NCBI GenBank assembly: GCA_964017065.1
Contig: OZ024789.1
Location: 11,913,669 to 11,977,668 of the forward strand
Origin: Haliclona indistincta
Lineage: Eukaryota > Porifera > Demospongiae > Haplosclerida > Chalinidae
Direction: 5' to 3'
DNA: 64,000 bases
Shown piece by piece: positions 11,930 to 23,386 of this stretch. The position numbers and the translations under genes were made by a program. Every line of letters begins with the position of its first letter. Position 1 is the stretch's first letter. The notes below the pieces were generated by a model, which saw only the letters and a list, made by a program, of their open reading frames with translations, was not told the DNA's origin and made no database searches.

Positions 11930-12750
11930 CAGTTTCAAAGCTCTGTATCCAGTGATACCAAAGATTCACTACATAATATAATTCACTACATTCCGGTTTT
12001 AAAGTAAGAATCAATACAACTCACGTGTCACACAAAAATAAACAGCTAACTCAACTCTCTATTACGACATAATGTGCAATTTCCTCATAATTATATTTGT
12101 TTCCAATGTAGGATAGGACCACTGGGGACCACTGGGTATAGACACTGGTGTATGCGCTACGAGGCAAAACATTCATAATTTATTTCAAAAAGCTGGCTAG
12201 AAATGCTTATAATGTCAAGAACATAGCAAAAACATTGGCTAAAAGGCACCAGAGACTAATGTGCTACTACCTGAATAGTGGGTACTGTATAATAGCTATA
12301 CCACTAACAGTTCTGGCAGTGATCCAAGAACTGCTACACTGTTTAACACTTCCTCCTTCAACATCATTTTACAAGTCAGTGACATTAACAAGTTTAGAAT
12401 TTACTGGTGTTATAATTAGCAAATTAGAGATAAACTCTACAGTGTACAAAAGAGGAGCTGCAGTTGTGCTAGATGCCACAGAAGATGACCTGCACTATTT
12501 GGCGAGATCACACACGTTATCATCACACCAGGCCACATCACATTATCCTACACACCACATCATCCAGCCCTCAAGCTTGCATGATTGCATGATCATCACC
12601 CACTAGGCTATAGGCACTATATACACATGCAACCAACACTGTTTGTTTCTCTTAATACCGCGTAATATCTACTTCTAAAAAGTATTCACTTTTGTCAGCT
12701 TCTGTTATGTTATTATTTAAATTATACAAAAGGTACACTGTCACTCTCTG
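11930..12750 (+). pseudogene. Diverged second copy of the C2H2 transposase 3' end
   Basis: This repeats the layout of 10160-11345: an FKxLYPxxxIPKIHYI exon piece (about 11935-11980), an intron, an acceptor at about 12110, then IGPLG..RHWCMRYEAKH. This is followed by LARNAYNVKNIAKTLAKRHQ, a SKLEINSTVYKRGA exon and similar flank sequence to about 12720. Lesions include an 11-base tandem slip near 12120 (GGGGACCACTG) and an in-frame stop just after EAKHS (about 12177). The copy lacks everything upstream of the FK..LYP exon. Divergence from the first copy is clear at many sites, so it is a separate old insertion or an old duplication. Confidence 0.7.
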
Positions 12751-13029
12751 ATCAGCAAGAAAGCTAGCCATAATGCAAAATTTTTATGCGCTGCAAGCCG
12801 GCTAGAACTACTAACAATAATTATACTACATACTCACATATCTCATTTGTCTAGAAGAGTGTCTGAATGAGAGTCATGCAGCTGCTGTGAGCGCGATAGA
12901 TCCCATGCTAGGCTTGCTAGCGCTAGCTATATGCCGAGTCCAGCTCCATATCCATGATATCCATTTCTCAGCTGTGACAAAAGTTTTCAAAATAATTATT
13001 ATTGATAAAAAGAATATACGGTACTATGT
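12751..13029. other. No gene seen
   Basis: Non-coding DNA between the decayed transposase copy and the GTGCAT repeats. No repeat ends or domains are recognised. Confidence 0.3.
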
Positions 13030-13365
13030 AATTATTATTGATCGTGTAAAAATAATGTAGAGTGCATTAACCACTTTTGCACATAAAAAGTGTGCATTTA
13101 CCACAGTAGTACAAAACCAACAAAATGTATTATAAGTGTGTAATGCACACTTTGGTGTGCGTGACCCTTCATGCTGGTGTGCATTTACCACTATAGCAGA
13201 GTGCATTTACCACTGTAATAGTGTGCAGTCAAAATGGGGTGTGCATAGTCCACCCCTGCATGTGCACAGCACACTTTGGTTGACGGTGGGTTAGCCAACA
13301 AGGTGGTTGCTGCACACTTAGTGGTGTGCAACGACCACTTATAGGTGTGCATACCCACCATCATT
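13030..13365. repeat. Irregular array of GTGTGCAT..ACCAC motifs
   Basis: About eight imperfect copies of a motif like GTGTGCATTTACCAC lie at about 13060, 13092, 13172, 13200, 13221, 13239, 13322 and 13346, with uneven spacing of about 20-80 bases. No coding frame explains the conservation. Confidence 0.55.
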
Positions 13366-13758
13366 TCTAAGAGTGTACAGTCAGATGAATTGGAGCCATC
13401 AGCACAGCAAGACATAGCACCACAAGATACCCCTCTTGCCAGTACTTTCATTCCAATGCCTACTACTGGTCGTACTGAACAACAAACTATCAGACAGTCT
13501 GTACAGCAGCAACAGCATGAACCAGCAATTCTCTCTTGGCCGTCATCAAGTGGTTCACCCATTAATGAGTTCACTACTGAGGGCTAGATGTCTTGCGCTT
13601 TTCCTACTCTCTTTCCTACTGGTGCTGCTGACTTTGTTGCTCCACGTCCTCGCACTGTCACCATCGGAAACTATTTTAAGCACTTAATGCAGTATCGTGA
13701 TGGTAGATTTGCCAAGCATCCTCATTCACAGGAGTGTACAATAAATAACAAGCTGTAG
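13345..13758 (+). pseudogene. Helitron Rep/helicase fragment (Helitron-like N region)
   Basis: The plus-strand frame encodes a Gln/Ser-rich stretch, then SGSPINEFTTEG, an in-frame TAG (about 13585), then MSCAFPTLFPTGAADF, VAPRPRTVTIGNYFKHLMQY and RDGRFAKHP, and then a stop after another 12 codons. The string PTLFPTGAAD..PRPR..GNYFKHL..Y.DGRFAKHP is the well-known N-terminal region of animal Helitron replicase-helicases. The TAG stands where a Tyr or Leu codon is usual. Nothing of the Rep catalytic or PIF1 helicase parts follows, so this is a dead fragment of well under a tenth of a full protein. Confidence 0.75.
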
Positions 13759-15530
13759 TACCTTAATCTTGTGAATAGTGCATTATGATAAATCATAATA
13801 CGTAAAATTATTATTCACCATGATAATCATAAAGACATTAGAAACTAGATCTATACTATAGCATGACTGCATACTCCTCGTGGGCTAATTCGTTTAATTA
13901 AAAATTATACTAATGATTAGCTGATACATTACATAGCCAAGAAGGGCTGGCAGCATAATTTTATTTCAAATATACACTCGCTCAGGCTCGCCCCACATTG
14001 CTTTAACAATCGTCTAGTTATAGTAGACACACCGCATAGTCATCCACAGAATGATGTACAGTCAACTCATTTTGGTCTGTAAAAAATAAGAGGAACTGTA
14101 CTTGAAGAAACAGAAATAAGAAGCTCATCTTACCTGTTACCAAGCACCGCGAGATAACATCATACTGACAACAAGAGAATCAACAGCTATAGCAGTCATT
14201 AGTATTGTTACTGTAGATCCTGGCATATTTATTATGTCGAGGCAATAGCCGAGAACGATAGCAATCTAGTCAGAGTGACAATCAGAGCAAAATATCTAAG
14301 ACAAGAACAAGTAGCAGTGAGTACCTTATGTGTAGTTGTAGTATAATAGCACAAGCTCTTCTTGCAATGGAGCATGATGGAGGATGCTAGTCACCAGCTG
14401 CGACCAGCTTCACGTGGCGAATAAATTTGGACCAACCAGATTGTAGCCCGCCAGTGCAAAATGCAGAATGACTCCACCTACCGTACCACGCCCACTAGCC
14501 GAACTGATCCATGACTCGACGTACGTATACGTGTGGTGAGTGACTCCTGCCTCGCAAGCTAGCCTAGGCCTCAGCGGGTCCTACAAGAAACCAGGCTTAC
14601 TTACTGGATCTCCAGCTGCTGCTACACCGTGATTTCCCACGTGTTAACTTGTGTACTAGGTGTGTTTGACATCTCCTTCCATTCTCTAACTACCGGGAGT
14701 CATTGTGGCGGGCCCTTAGCCTTATCTAGATGTATTATGCCTGAACTTAAGTCACTGGGACTCTCATATTCTGCATGAGTGCCTGTTACATTGCTAAATC
14801 GCTGTCTATCAGTTAGTAACTTAATCAACGTACTGTTTCTGATTCAGGTAGTTACTCTTCATCACCTGTTCAAATAATTTATTACTTTATGCTATCTTAT
14901 AGCTCAACTTTCTTCTAGTTCAGTCTCATCTAGAAAGTTCATTTACTATGGTGCTGAAAGGGGTGCTAGCAGGTCCCGGCCGGAGTCTGATTAGGCTACC
15001 AAGCACCTTTTGTTTTCTGGGGTGTTTAGATGCCTGGTAGTACCTTCATTCCTAAAGTCAGTAAGTTCTCTGGCCTGTATCTCTTTAGAGAGCTAGAGTC
15101 CACACCGGCCTGTTGCAGTGAAGGCAGCATGCATAATTTTTATTATACATCGGTTAGTGAAAGACATCATGTTAGACTTAATATCAGCTCATTTTTTCTC
15201 CTCTAGTTTAATGTACTTGATCCCCTATCCCATACCTATAGTACTCAATTGGTTGAGTTTCTTACCATAGATCATATTATTTTCGCGGACAAACTATATT
15301 TCACACGTTCGCAAAAATTCAGAACAGGCTTTAAGTCTGGTGCTCAAACTCCAGAGTTTGGAATCTACGGCAATATGTCGTGTATATACTGCTAACCCGT
15401 AGCCTCCTTTGATTTTGGAGCACATTGCATAAAGATCATAAAAAATTAATTAATAATAAAATTGATGTGTGTATAGTATTGTGAACTTCACTTTTAATCT
15501 GTTCTAGACTATGTGTGTCATCCATTTCTG
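13759..15530. other. No gene; unique-looking AT-rich DNA
   Basis: No open frame with recognisable content was found. The stretch around 14390-14620 is more GC-rich and less repetitive than its surroundings. I could not assign it to an exon. Confidence 0.35.
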
Positions 15531-15539
15531 CCGGATACG

Positions 15540-15800
15540 AAAAGAGGCTACAGTAAGACACAACTCACTCAACTGGTGCTCTTAAACCAAGGTGCGAACT
15601 CATTGTTATTAGTTTTTGTCTAACACTATTGTATGCATAGGCTAAGCTCCTCCTCCCTTCAGCTAAACACAACTCACTCTACTGGTGCTCTTAAACCAAG
15701 ATACAAAGTCACTGTCTTTAGCCTATAGTGAAATTATTGTGTGCGTAGGCTAAGCTGAGTAAGCTCCTCTTCCTCCTTCAATTAGGCACAACTGGACTTT
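15540..15800 (+). repeat. About 110-bp imperfect tandem repeat
   Basis: ACACAACTCACTC..ACTGGTGCTCTTAAACCAAG begins at 15558 and again at 15667, with a weaker third start near 15786 (GCACAACTGGACTTTTGCTCTCAA). Each copy also contains AGGCTAAGCT..CTCCTC. Spacing is 109 and about 119 bases. Confidence 0.65.
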
Positions 15801-15924
15801 TGCTCTCAATTGACGTACTTTCTTCCAACACAAATTTTGCTGTTCTTGATGTAATTTTATGTTGAAATTAAAAATTATTATTGTGTCAACATTAATTTGA
15901 TGATTTTAGTTTTCGTTTCAAGTC

Positions 15925-16180
15925 AAACTATTCTAAGTCGTCAAACACACTCATGATACTGCGAGTTCTACTGGATTGTTTGCGCTAGCATGATTGCTTT
16001 TTCCAGTCTTCTTTGTTTCACCATTCTTAGTCGTCAAACATGCTAGTGATACTATGAATTGTACTGGATTGCACTGCTAGAATGATGATAGGAGGCTGTT
16101 TTGCTTGTTTTTTTTTTTGTTTTAAACCAACAAAAGCAGTAGTGGTACTATGAATTCACTGGATTGCAATGTTGTTTTCT
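15925..16180 (+). repeat. About 95-bp degenerate tandem repeat
   Basis: The block TTCTAAGTCGTCAAACA..GATACT..GA.TT.TACTGGATTG occurs at about 15931 and 16022, with a third weaker copy (GTGGTACTATGAATTCACTGG) near 16140. Units differ by many substitutions. Confidence 0.55.
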
Positions 16181-16549
16181 CTAACTTATTGTATTCACAG
16201 TATCGTAATAATTTATTGTATTTACAGTATCGTATAATTATTATCACCCATTATTTGTTTCAAATTTGGTTTTTCTATACAGTGTTTAAAAACACAAATC
16301 AATAATAATAGTTTAGTCTTGACGTGAATGCAGTGGTTTGTTCCTTGAGAGTTAGCGATAACTTCATGTTGATGAAAGAGGAAGTGTCAAGATATTTAAA
16401 GATCCTTGTAAGCCCTATACAGTAAAAGTTATAAAGATAATAAAAACTTTATAATTCACGCACTAACCTTGACAACAGGGTGATAGTGCATGAGTTCACA
16501 CTAAAGTTTCTTCATGCATGATGGTCAATCACCATGCATGCACTTTATT

Positions 16550-16870
16550 AGTATGTATCAACAAACTTGATTAGTGACTTCACCAATTTAGTTAGTGACT
16601 GTCACCAATATAGTACTTCACTACTTGGTGGTGAGTGAAAATTAGTGAACGTCACCAATAAATATATCACCAAATTTGACGATTAGTGACTTCACTGATT
16701 TGAGTAGTGAACGTCACCAATTATTATATCACCAAACTTGAAAATTAGTGACTTCACCGATTTTGGTAGTGACCGTCACCAATATAGTAATTCACTACCT
16801 GGTGGTGAACAAAAAAGTAGTGAACGTCACCACAATTAGTAGTGACGTTCACCACCTAGTTTTTACAGTG
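16550..16870. repeat. Array of inverted GTGA/TCAC motifs (MITE-like)
   Basis: Short palindromic units such as TAGTGAACGTCACCAAT and TTAGTGACTTCACC recur at least ten times. The core GTGAACGTCAC reads nearly the same on both strands. The right edge, GGTGGTGAACG, complemented as CGTTCACCACC, runs into TAGTTTTTACAGTGTAGG, a CACTGTAAAAA-type end seen on many MITEs. I could not find a matching left terminus or target duplication. Confidence 0.5.
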
Positions 16871-17626
16871 TAGGGGATTGATATTTCTCACAAAGAGGTC
16901 TTCTATCTGGACCCTTTAGGTGGTCGGAATACTTCATATACTAATGTGTTATTTTTAAGCTGCACAATTCCACTATAATAATACAATCATGTTCTTATAG
17001 CCTGGGACTAATTGTGAAACAAGTTATCCTGAAGAATAAATCAACCAAAAACGTTCCTGAAGGATGAAAAGTCATAGTAGCTCGTGACACTGTTTGGTGA
17101 TCATAAAATCAAAAGATCACTTCCTTTATTTACATTGCATAACAGGGACTTCCAAGGCAAACTTTTGGAAATGACTGTGGTGTTTTCACAATAATGGTAG
17201 CCATAATAGTATTGAATGATTAGAGTGTAAACTTATACTTTGCTTTAGTATGGTGTTTGCAAAATGACTGGAGCAGCATATGACTTCATTTTCTGTGGTA
17301 AACTCATGCATGCGCATGCTATTAATTATTTTAAGTAACATTATGAGCTATATAATGCAGAAGGACATGCGACAAATACGCTGGTGGTTGGGAAAAAGTC
17401 AAGTTTTATACAGTATGCAAGAGTATAGCCTGAACAGCTATTTTCAATCCATTAATGAAATTATTATAGATTATCTCCACCTCAAAGCAGTCCTGAAAGC
17501 AGCAATGACAGTAGGTAAGTTTCGCCCAAAAATCAATCAATGCATTCATCATGTGACCAGTTGCGAAGAAACAGAAGAGCAGAGATTAGAAAATAGTGTT
17601 GTGTGGCCATCAGTGAAACTATAGTG
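16871..17626. other. No confident gene
   Basis: An open frame at 17280-17624 begins at an ATG but shows no domain, splice context or composition typical of a protein. I left it out as a gene. Confidence 0.3.
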
Positions 17627-18710
17627 TTAAGGTATGACCGGAGTCTGGTTTTTTGAAAATGTGCTAATTTCACTTTTTGCACTTTAAACAGTCTTAGCTT
17701 CTATACGTTCTAAGCAATTTCTTTCAAACTTTCGAAGGTAGTTGTCCTACCTATGCACAGTACTCTGGACTTCTTTCGTTACTGAAGCCGCAACGACTCG
17801 AAACTTACTATACCAAGCATTGGACCACTATGAATTATACTACAAGCAAATAACACGAGAAGCAGCTACCCTACTGAGCTCAAATGTTGTGGTAGTACAG
17901 AACACCAAGTACGAAAACATATCGCTGGAGGCCGACTCTCTTGGGCAGCGCCCCGAAGCTCTGCTGAGTCCCAGGCAAAAAATGGCTGTCCCTAGCCTTG
18001 CTGATCATACGTACACATCGAAGTCGGCCTCGAGAAAAAATGATCATTTGGCATTGCTGAGTCTCCAGAGCAATTTCTAACCTTTGCTTACACTCCAGTC
18101 CTTAGTTGTGCCAGCCATAACACCTATAGGCACAGCTTAGCGAGCGATTTAGCCGTGTAACTTGGCTAAACAGTTGTTTCTGTGTGCGTAGCCAAAGCTA
18201 AGAATAGCATATTGACAGCTGTTCCAAAAATAGAAGCCCTGCCTTCTTCCTGAAGCAATCATAGCAATGTTCTTCCTTGTGGTTTCAGTGGTTTGTTTTG
18301 CTTGGCAACGGTATGCGGAATGTTAATAATCCATGGGTATCCATATGCGTGGGTGCCATCAAATCTACATCACAACATAGTTGCTTTAGTAGTTGAATCA
18401 GTAAACAAGAAGGCTTTACTTACCTATGCTTACCCCTTGCAGACCTCCTCTGCCAAGAGGAATCCTATATCTTGACCTTGTAGCCATTTTTTGGTAAAAC
18501 ATGGTGTGAACTAGCTTGTTATTACCCATTAAATTACTTAGCACCACACTTCCTTAGCAACAAAATAGCTATTTTTCAACCATCATATCTTCACTGCCAA
18601 AAACTCTACCAATATTATATTCAAGTAGTACTTGTATTGGCTACTAGTTTGACATAGTGTAAAATGAAACAAATTCACCATGATGATTCTAGACTCCGGT
18701 CATACCTTAA
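17627..18710. mobile_element. TTAA-flanked MITE with 16-bp TIR
   Basis: TTAA at 17627-17630 is followed by GGTATGACCGGAGTCT. The exact complement of that 16-mer ends at 18706 and is followed by TTAA at 18707-18710. The element body is 1076 bp. A TTAA duplication is used by piggyBac and Kolobok elements; the GG start fits piggyBac less well. An open frame at 17742-18080 inside it has no recognised domain, so it is probably non-autonomous. Confidence 0.8.
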
Positions 18711-19384
18711 TGTATTAATTATTGTTAGGAATATTTTAGGGCAATTGTGGAAGGTACAGTCCAATCTCAAAACAGAACCATACTCCTTGGTTGCCACTGG
18801 AAAAAAACTAGAACGGCTGAAAGATTCGGCAATTGGCAATTCAATTAATCACTACTCAGATGATGAGGTATACTTCAACTTGTTATGGAAAACCTATTCC
18901 TTTTGCCACATGTACACAGCTGGATAGACTTGTCAAGCAGCTAGTAGATTTGGTGACTAGCTGCAGTGAGTATTGCTGATGAAAAACTGGAGTTCCGGCT
19001 TGCCCACGACGTTTGTTTCGTGAGGTAAAATTAATCTATCCTATTATGTAATGTATTGTTGACATGCATGACAGGCAATGAAACCGGTACTCATTGCAAT
19101 CAAGAAATGTCAAATGAAGACATCATGACAGCATTGTATGGTTAAAAGTAAACAAGCCATTAAGAATAGTAGACAATTATAATTATTTGAAAATGTTATA
19201 GTACATGTAGTCTAATTTTAATTTAACACCATACACTCAATAAAATGCGATAGATATTTGCAAGAAGAAAGTGGATGTGTTATACTTTCAGTTGTGAGTA
19301 AACCAGACTAAAAACTATGACAGGTATACTACATGTTCACCACATATGCATAAAATAAGGAATGATGTGTCCTCAGAGAGTGGA
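18711..19384. other. No gene seen
   Basis: AT-rich DNA between the TTAA MITE and the 45-bp minisatellite. Nothing recognisable. Confidence 0.3.
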
Positions 19385-20430
19385 CTACTAGCCTGCATGA
19401 GAGAGAGCATCAAGAGATGACAGGTCTGATAGAGAATGGACTAGCCTGAGAGTGTATCAAGAGATGACAGGTCTGATAGAATGGACTAGCCTGAGAGTGC
19501 ATCAAGAGATGACAGGTCTGATAGAATGGACTAACCTGAGAGTGCATCAAGAGATGACAGGTCTGATAGAATGGACTAACCTGAGAGTGCATCAAGAGAT
19601 GACAGGTCTGATAGAATGGACTAGCCTGAGAGTGCATCAAGAGATGACAGGTCTGATAGAATGGACTAACCTGAGAGTGCATCAAGAGATGACAGGTCTG
19701 ATAGAATAGACTAGCCCGAGAGTGCATCAAGAGATGACAGGTCTGATAGAATGGACTAACCTGAGAGTGCATCAAGAGATGACAGGTCTGATAGAATGGA
19801 CTACTTGAGCCTGAGAGTGCATCAAGATGATAGGTCTAGCTGACTTTGCAACTCAACGGTGGAGACTGTGTGCCAGCTAGCCTGTGCACGAGTACAGTGG
19901 CGGCCTGAGAGTGCATCAAGAGATGACAGGTCTGATAGAATGGACTAAGTAACCTGAGAGTGCATCAAGAGATGACAGGTCTGATAGAATGGACTAACCT
20001 GAGAGTGCATCAAGAGATGACAGGTCTGATAGAATGGACTAACCTGAGAGTGCATCAAGAGATGACAGGTCTGATAGAATGGACTAGCCTGAGAGTGCAT
20101 CAAGATGATAGGTCTAGCTGACTTTGCAACTCAACTGTGGAGACTGTGCGGCAGCTAGCCTGTGCACGAGTACAGTGGCGGCCTAGTAGTCGTCATCCAG
20201 TATGCATACAGACACTGCAGTCAAGAGAAATAGGTTGACTGAGCTGGAGTGCACTTCAAGTGAGCCCGGCCTAGTGCCGACTGATCACGAGAAGGCGACT
20301 TCAACCATGCGCTGGTCATGTGTTCGACAGGAAGTTTGGTGGGCGTAGCACTGACCTGAGAGTGCATCTGATGGGCGTGGCACTGCCCTGAGAGTGCATG
20401 ACCTGAGACTGCATCGGGATGACAAGTCTA
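19385..20430 (+). repeat. 45-bp minisatellite with an interrupting 80-bp module
   Basis: The 45-bp unit reads CCTGAGAGTGCATCAAGAGA followed by TGACAGGTCTGATAGAATGG and ACTAA. It occurs about a dozen times from 19395 to 20105. An unrelated module (GATAGGTCTAGCTGACTTTG..GAGACTGTG..CAGCTAGCCTGTGCACGAG..GGCGG) follows the array at about 19827-19903 and again at about 20104-20182. This indicates that a larger block was duplicated. Degenerate units continue to the MULE insertion. Because 45 is a multiple of three, both strands show long open frames that are not genes. Confidence 0.9.
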
Positions 20431-20519
20431 TATGGATATTTTGGAATGAAAGCGGTTATGTGCAGGAATACATCTCATGCGGACTAACAGCGCACCTCCG
20501 GATACCGTCCGTCTTGTTT

Positions 20520-20579
20520 AGCGTACGCGCGAAATATGAAATTATACAGCCGGTACGCGGTATTTCGCGCGGGAACAGT
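20520..20579. promoter_or_regulatory. MULE promoter candidate with paired E2F-like sites
   Basis: Just before the ATG at 20580, CGCGCGAAATA (20526-20536) and its complement TATTTCGCGCG (20561-20571) form an 11-bp inverted pair. Each arm contains a TTTCGCGC-type core that matches the E2F consensus. They could be transcription factor sites or a transposase site. The pair is directly visible; the function is inferred. Confidence 0.35.
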
Positions 20580-21229
20580 ATGTCAGACTGTAGTGATCGC
20601 TATTCTTGCCCATTTGATTCCTGTGCTCGAAGTTACACACGGTATCATGACTTGAAACGACACTGGGTCAATATACACAAGCAATCCATTGAGCAACTAG
20701 TCGAACAGCAACCTCAGGACAAGAAACCATTTGTTTGTGATGACTGCAGTCACACATTCACCAGGAAAGATACCTTGAAAGCACACATAGCGAAGTTTCA
20801 TGGAAGAAGAGAAACGAAAGAAGGGCGGTTCAAGTGTCCTTATGAAGAATGTGAAGATATCGCAGGATTTTACAATGTGCAAAGCCTTATCAAACACTGC
20901 CAAGAAAAACATAACGATGAATTTGGTGAGGTGTACATGTATAGTACTACTACGTACAATAACATTAATAATCAATATTTTTAGAGATCCAAAGTCATGA
21001 ATTCTCCTCTGAGAGTGAATTCTTTTCCTGGAAAGAGAAAGAGGAAGAATTGACATACACACATTACATAAAAACTACTGACGGCAAGATGACTAAATGT
21101 ACAACAAGTGAGACCAAGGAGGAGGAGTCATGCAGCCAAGCAAGTGAGACCAAGGAGGATTCATCCAGCCAAGCAAGTGAGACCAAAGGTAAAATTCACA
21201 ACAAAACTGCTTAACTATACATGTATAAA

Positions 21230-21722
21230 CAGGAGCACATGAACAGAAGGAGCGTGCAACTTTAGTGCCAACACTTTAATAATTAATGACGTACTTTCGC
21301 TTTACCTAGGTATGAACGTACGTCATATCTATTTAACGCGCATTACTTGGTAAGTTTACGACAGCGAGCGCGCCTGGTGTTGCTCAGCTCGAATACGGTC
21401 ATCTCAGCTTTCATTGCGCTCCTCATGGGCAAGTTCTTTACTTGTTGTAAACGAATCCGCCGGGGAGACAGCATGATCAGCTTTCTCTTGGAGCTGGCCT
21501 GACTAAGACGTCGAGGGCGACTCAGGGGTTCGCGCCATCCTCTCTTGCCGCACTTAGATCTATTATGTATCACGTGCACAGAACTACGTCACGCATATGT
21601 TAATGAAGCACAAAAACTTCCAAATATGGAAGTTCTGAGCACACATCTGTGAATCTAATTATACACTGTTGGCACTAACGCGCGGTTTACAGTTGCACGC
21701 TCCTTCTGTTCATGTGCTCCTG
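21230..21722. mobile_element. MITE in intron 2 of the MULE gene
   Basis: A terminal inverted repeat of at least 32 bp begins CAGGAGCACATGAACAGAAG and continues to GTGCAACT. The complement ends at 21722. GTATAAA flanks both sides (21223-21229 and 21723-21729). A CAG start suggests hAT, but the visible duplication is 7 rather than 8 bp, so I leave the superfamily open. The body is 493 bp without coding content. Confidence 0.8.
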
Positions 21723-23012
21723 GTATAAATTATAAAATAATCTCTACAGGCACACAATACTACTTCTCGTGTTGCCGAGATGGTAGCTATCGGCCTAACA
21801 AATGGACCACAAGAAAAACAAAAGAAACAAGGAAGCCACCAAAATCAAAAAAGATGAACAACTACTGTACTTCACGAATATATGCAACAGTACACCATGG
21901 ATTAGTAGAAGTCACATACATCGCCACACACACAAACCATGAGTTGGGTATCAGTGAGTCTAAGCATCTTCCTCTCCCGACCTCTGTCAAAGAGACAATG
22001 TCCTTGAAACTACAGGATGGAATACCAATTGAGAGAATTTTGGATGGTATGTTGCGAAACACATTATTTAAATGCCTAGTAATAATTCTTGTAAACAAAC
22101 AGTCTCATTTAGGGGCAGGATAAGGCCAGTAAGCTAAAATAAAATTAATAGTGAGTCTTCATTTTTTTGACAAGCGGTACCTGGATTTTTCCTGGGTTTG
22201 TAGCCCAGGCGACCGTAAGATCAAAGGCGCCGCTCGGTGGTTATATCTCGTATACCATAGGAAATACGTATATTTTCCAGGAAGTGACGTCACATAGCAA
22301 CACCGTAGCAACAAGATGGCGTCGTCGAAAAACGCACTCAAGATTACACTGCCGTCTTTCAGGAACGCGCTGTCATTCGCCTCTGGTGACTTCTACGGAG
22401 CACAAGTTGAGCACAAGTACAAAAAGACCATTATCGACCATGCCATTGTGCTTTAAGCCAAATGATGCTTACTTAAGCATCATTTTAGTGGAAAGAAAGT
22501 TTCGAAGTTGAAAACAAACAACTTCTCTAATCTAGTACCCTCTTTACAGATATTCGTGAGGAAATTGGAAGCAGACAAAGACGTGACAAGTTTTCAGAGC
22601 AGGTGCAAAGGAAGCATTTCGTGACTAGAAGAGATTTGCTGAACTTGCGACGAAAAGTATGCCATCTCACAGCAACAAGGCACCATGCAAGAAGATGCCA
22701 TATCTGTTGATTACCTCGTTCAAGAGTTTAGGCAAGAGGAATATGATCCTATTCTTCTCTACAAACCACAAGACAAGATTGTTTCTACACTGCCACAGCT
22801 GTCTGCTGATTCATACCTGCTAGTCGTGCAAACAAAATTCCAGATGGAGTTGTTTTCTACTTTTTCTGATTCAGTTGTATGTATCGATTCAACACACAAT
22901 ACCAACGCCTATCGATTCAAGTTGATCACACTACTTGTTCCGGATGAGTTTGGTGAAGGTTAGAATAACAAACCCAACAATTGACGCATAGCCTCAAATC
23001 CTTATCAGGGAC

Positions 23013-23201
23013 ATTACAGCAGTTTTCCTACTTCTTGCAATAGTAAAGCGTAGACCGTAGAGCGTCACCTCATGTACTAATGTGTGAAGTCTTTGATCAT
23101 CCTCATTCGAGTGAATAAGATAACAATGCCTTCACACATTAGTGCATGAGGTGACGCTCTACGGTCTACGCTATTGCAAGAAGCAGGAAAACCGCTGTAA
23201 T
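23013..23201. mobile_element. Foldback element (about 72-bp inverted arms) in MULE intron 4
   Basis: ATTACAGCAGTTTTCCTACT..CTTGCAATAG..CGTAGACCGTAGAGCGTCAC..CTCATG..ACTAATGTGTGAAG at the left is repeated as its complement at the right, with three substitutions and a 4-base gap. A loop of about 40 bases separates the arms. The arms start ATTACAGC and end GCTGTAAT. No clear target duplication is visible. Confidence 0.8.
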
Positions 23202-23386
23202 TCAATGATGTCATGCATGCGACGACATAATCACATATTGATTAGCTAAAGACACGCTTTTATCAATTAAACATCGCATTGCACCCTGCCTACAAATGGA
23301 GTAGCATGCTGTGCTAAGCTCGAGCTTAGCTTACACACTGTTATGAAGCTATTTACTGTGCTCAGGAACACATTTCTGAAGTTATT

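Noticed and set aside
13030..13365. GTGTGCAT..ACCAC motifs as a CRISPR-like array
   Set aside because: Spacing and repeat sequence are irregular, the host is clearly eukaryotic, and no associated genes are present.
17280..17624. 114-codon plus-strand frame before the TTAA element
   Set aside because: It begins at an ATG but has no recognised motif, lies in AT-rich DNA and shows no neighbour exons.
19410..19775. Open frames of about 85-121 codons over the 45-bp minisatellite
   Set aside because: A unit length divisible by three without stops gives long frames automatically. The encoded heptad-like strings have no other gene feature.
21343..21579. Arg/Lys-rich minus-strand frame inside the intron-2 MITE
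   Set aside because: It lies wholly within a MITE with long TIRs and has no transposase motif.
22133..22510. GC-richer block in MULE intron 3 (GTGACGTCAC, CAAGATGGCG) as an inserted gene promoter
   Set aside because: CRE-like and ATGGCG words are visible, but no open frame, repeat ends or target duplication could be found to support an insertion or a gene start.
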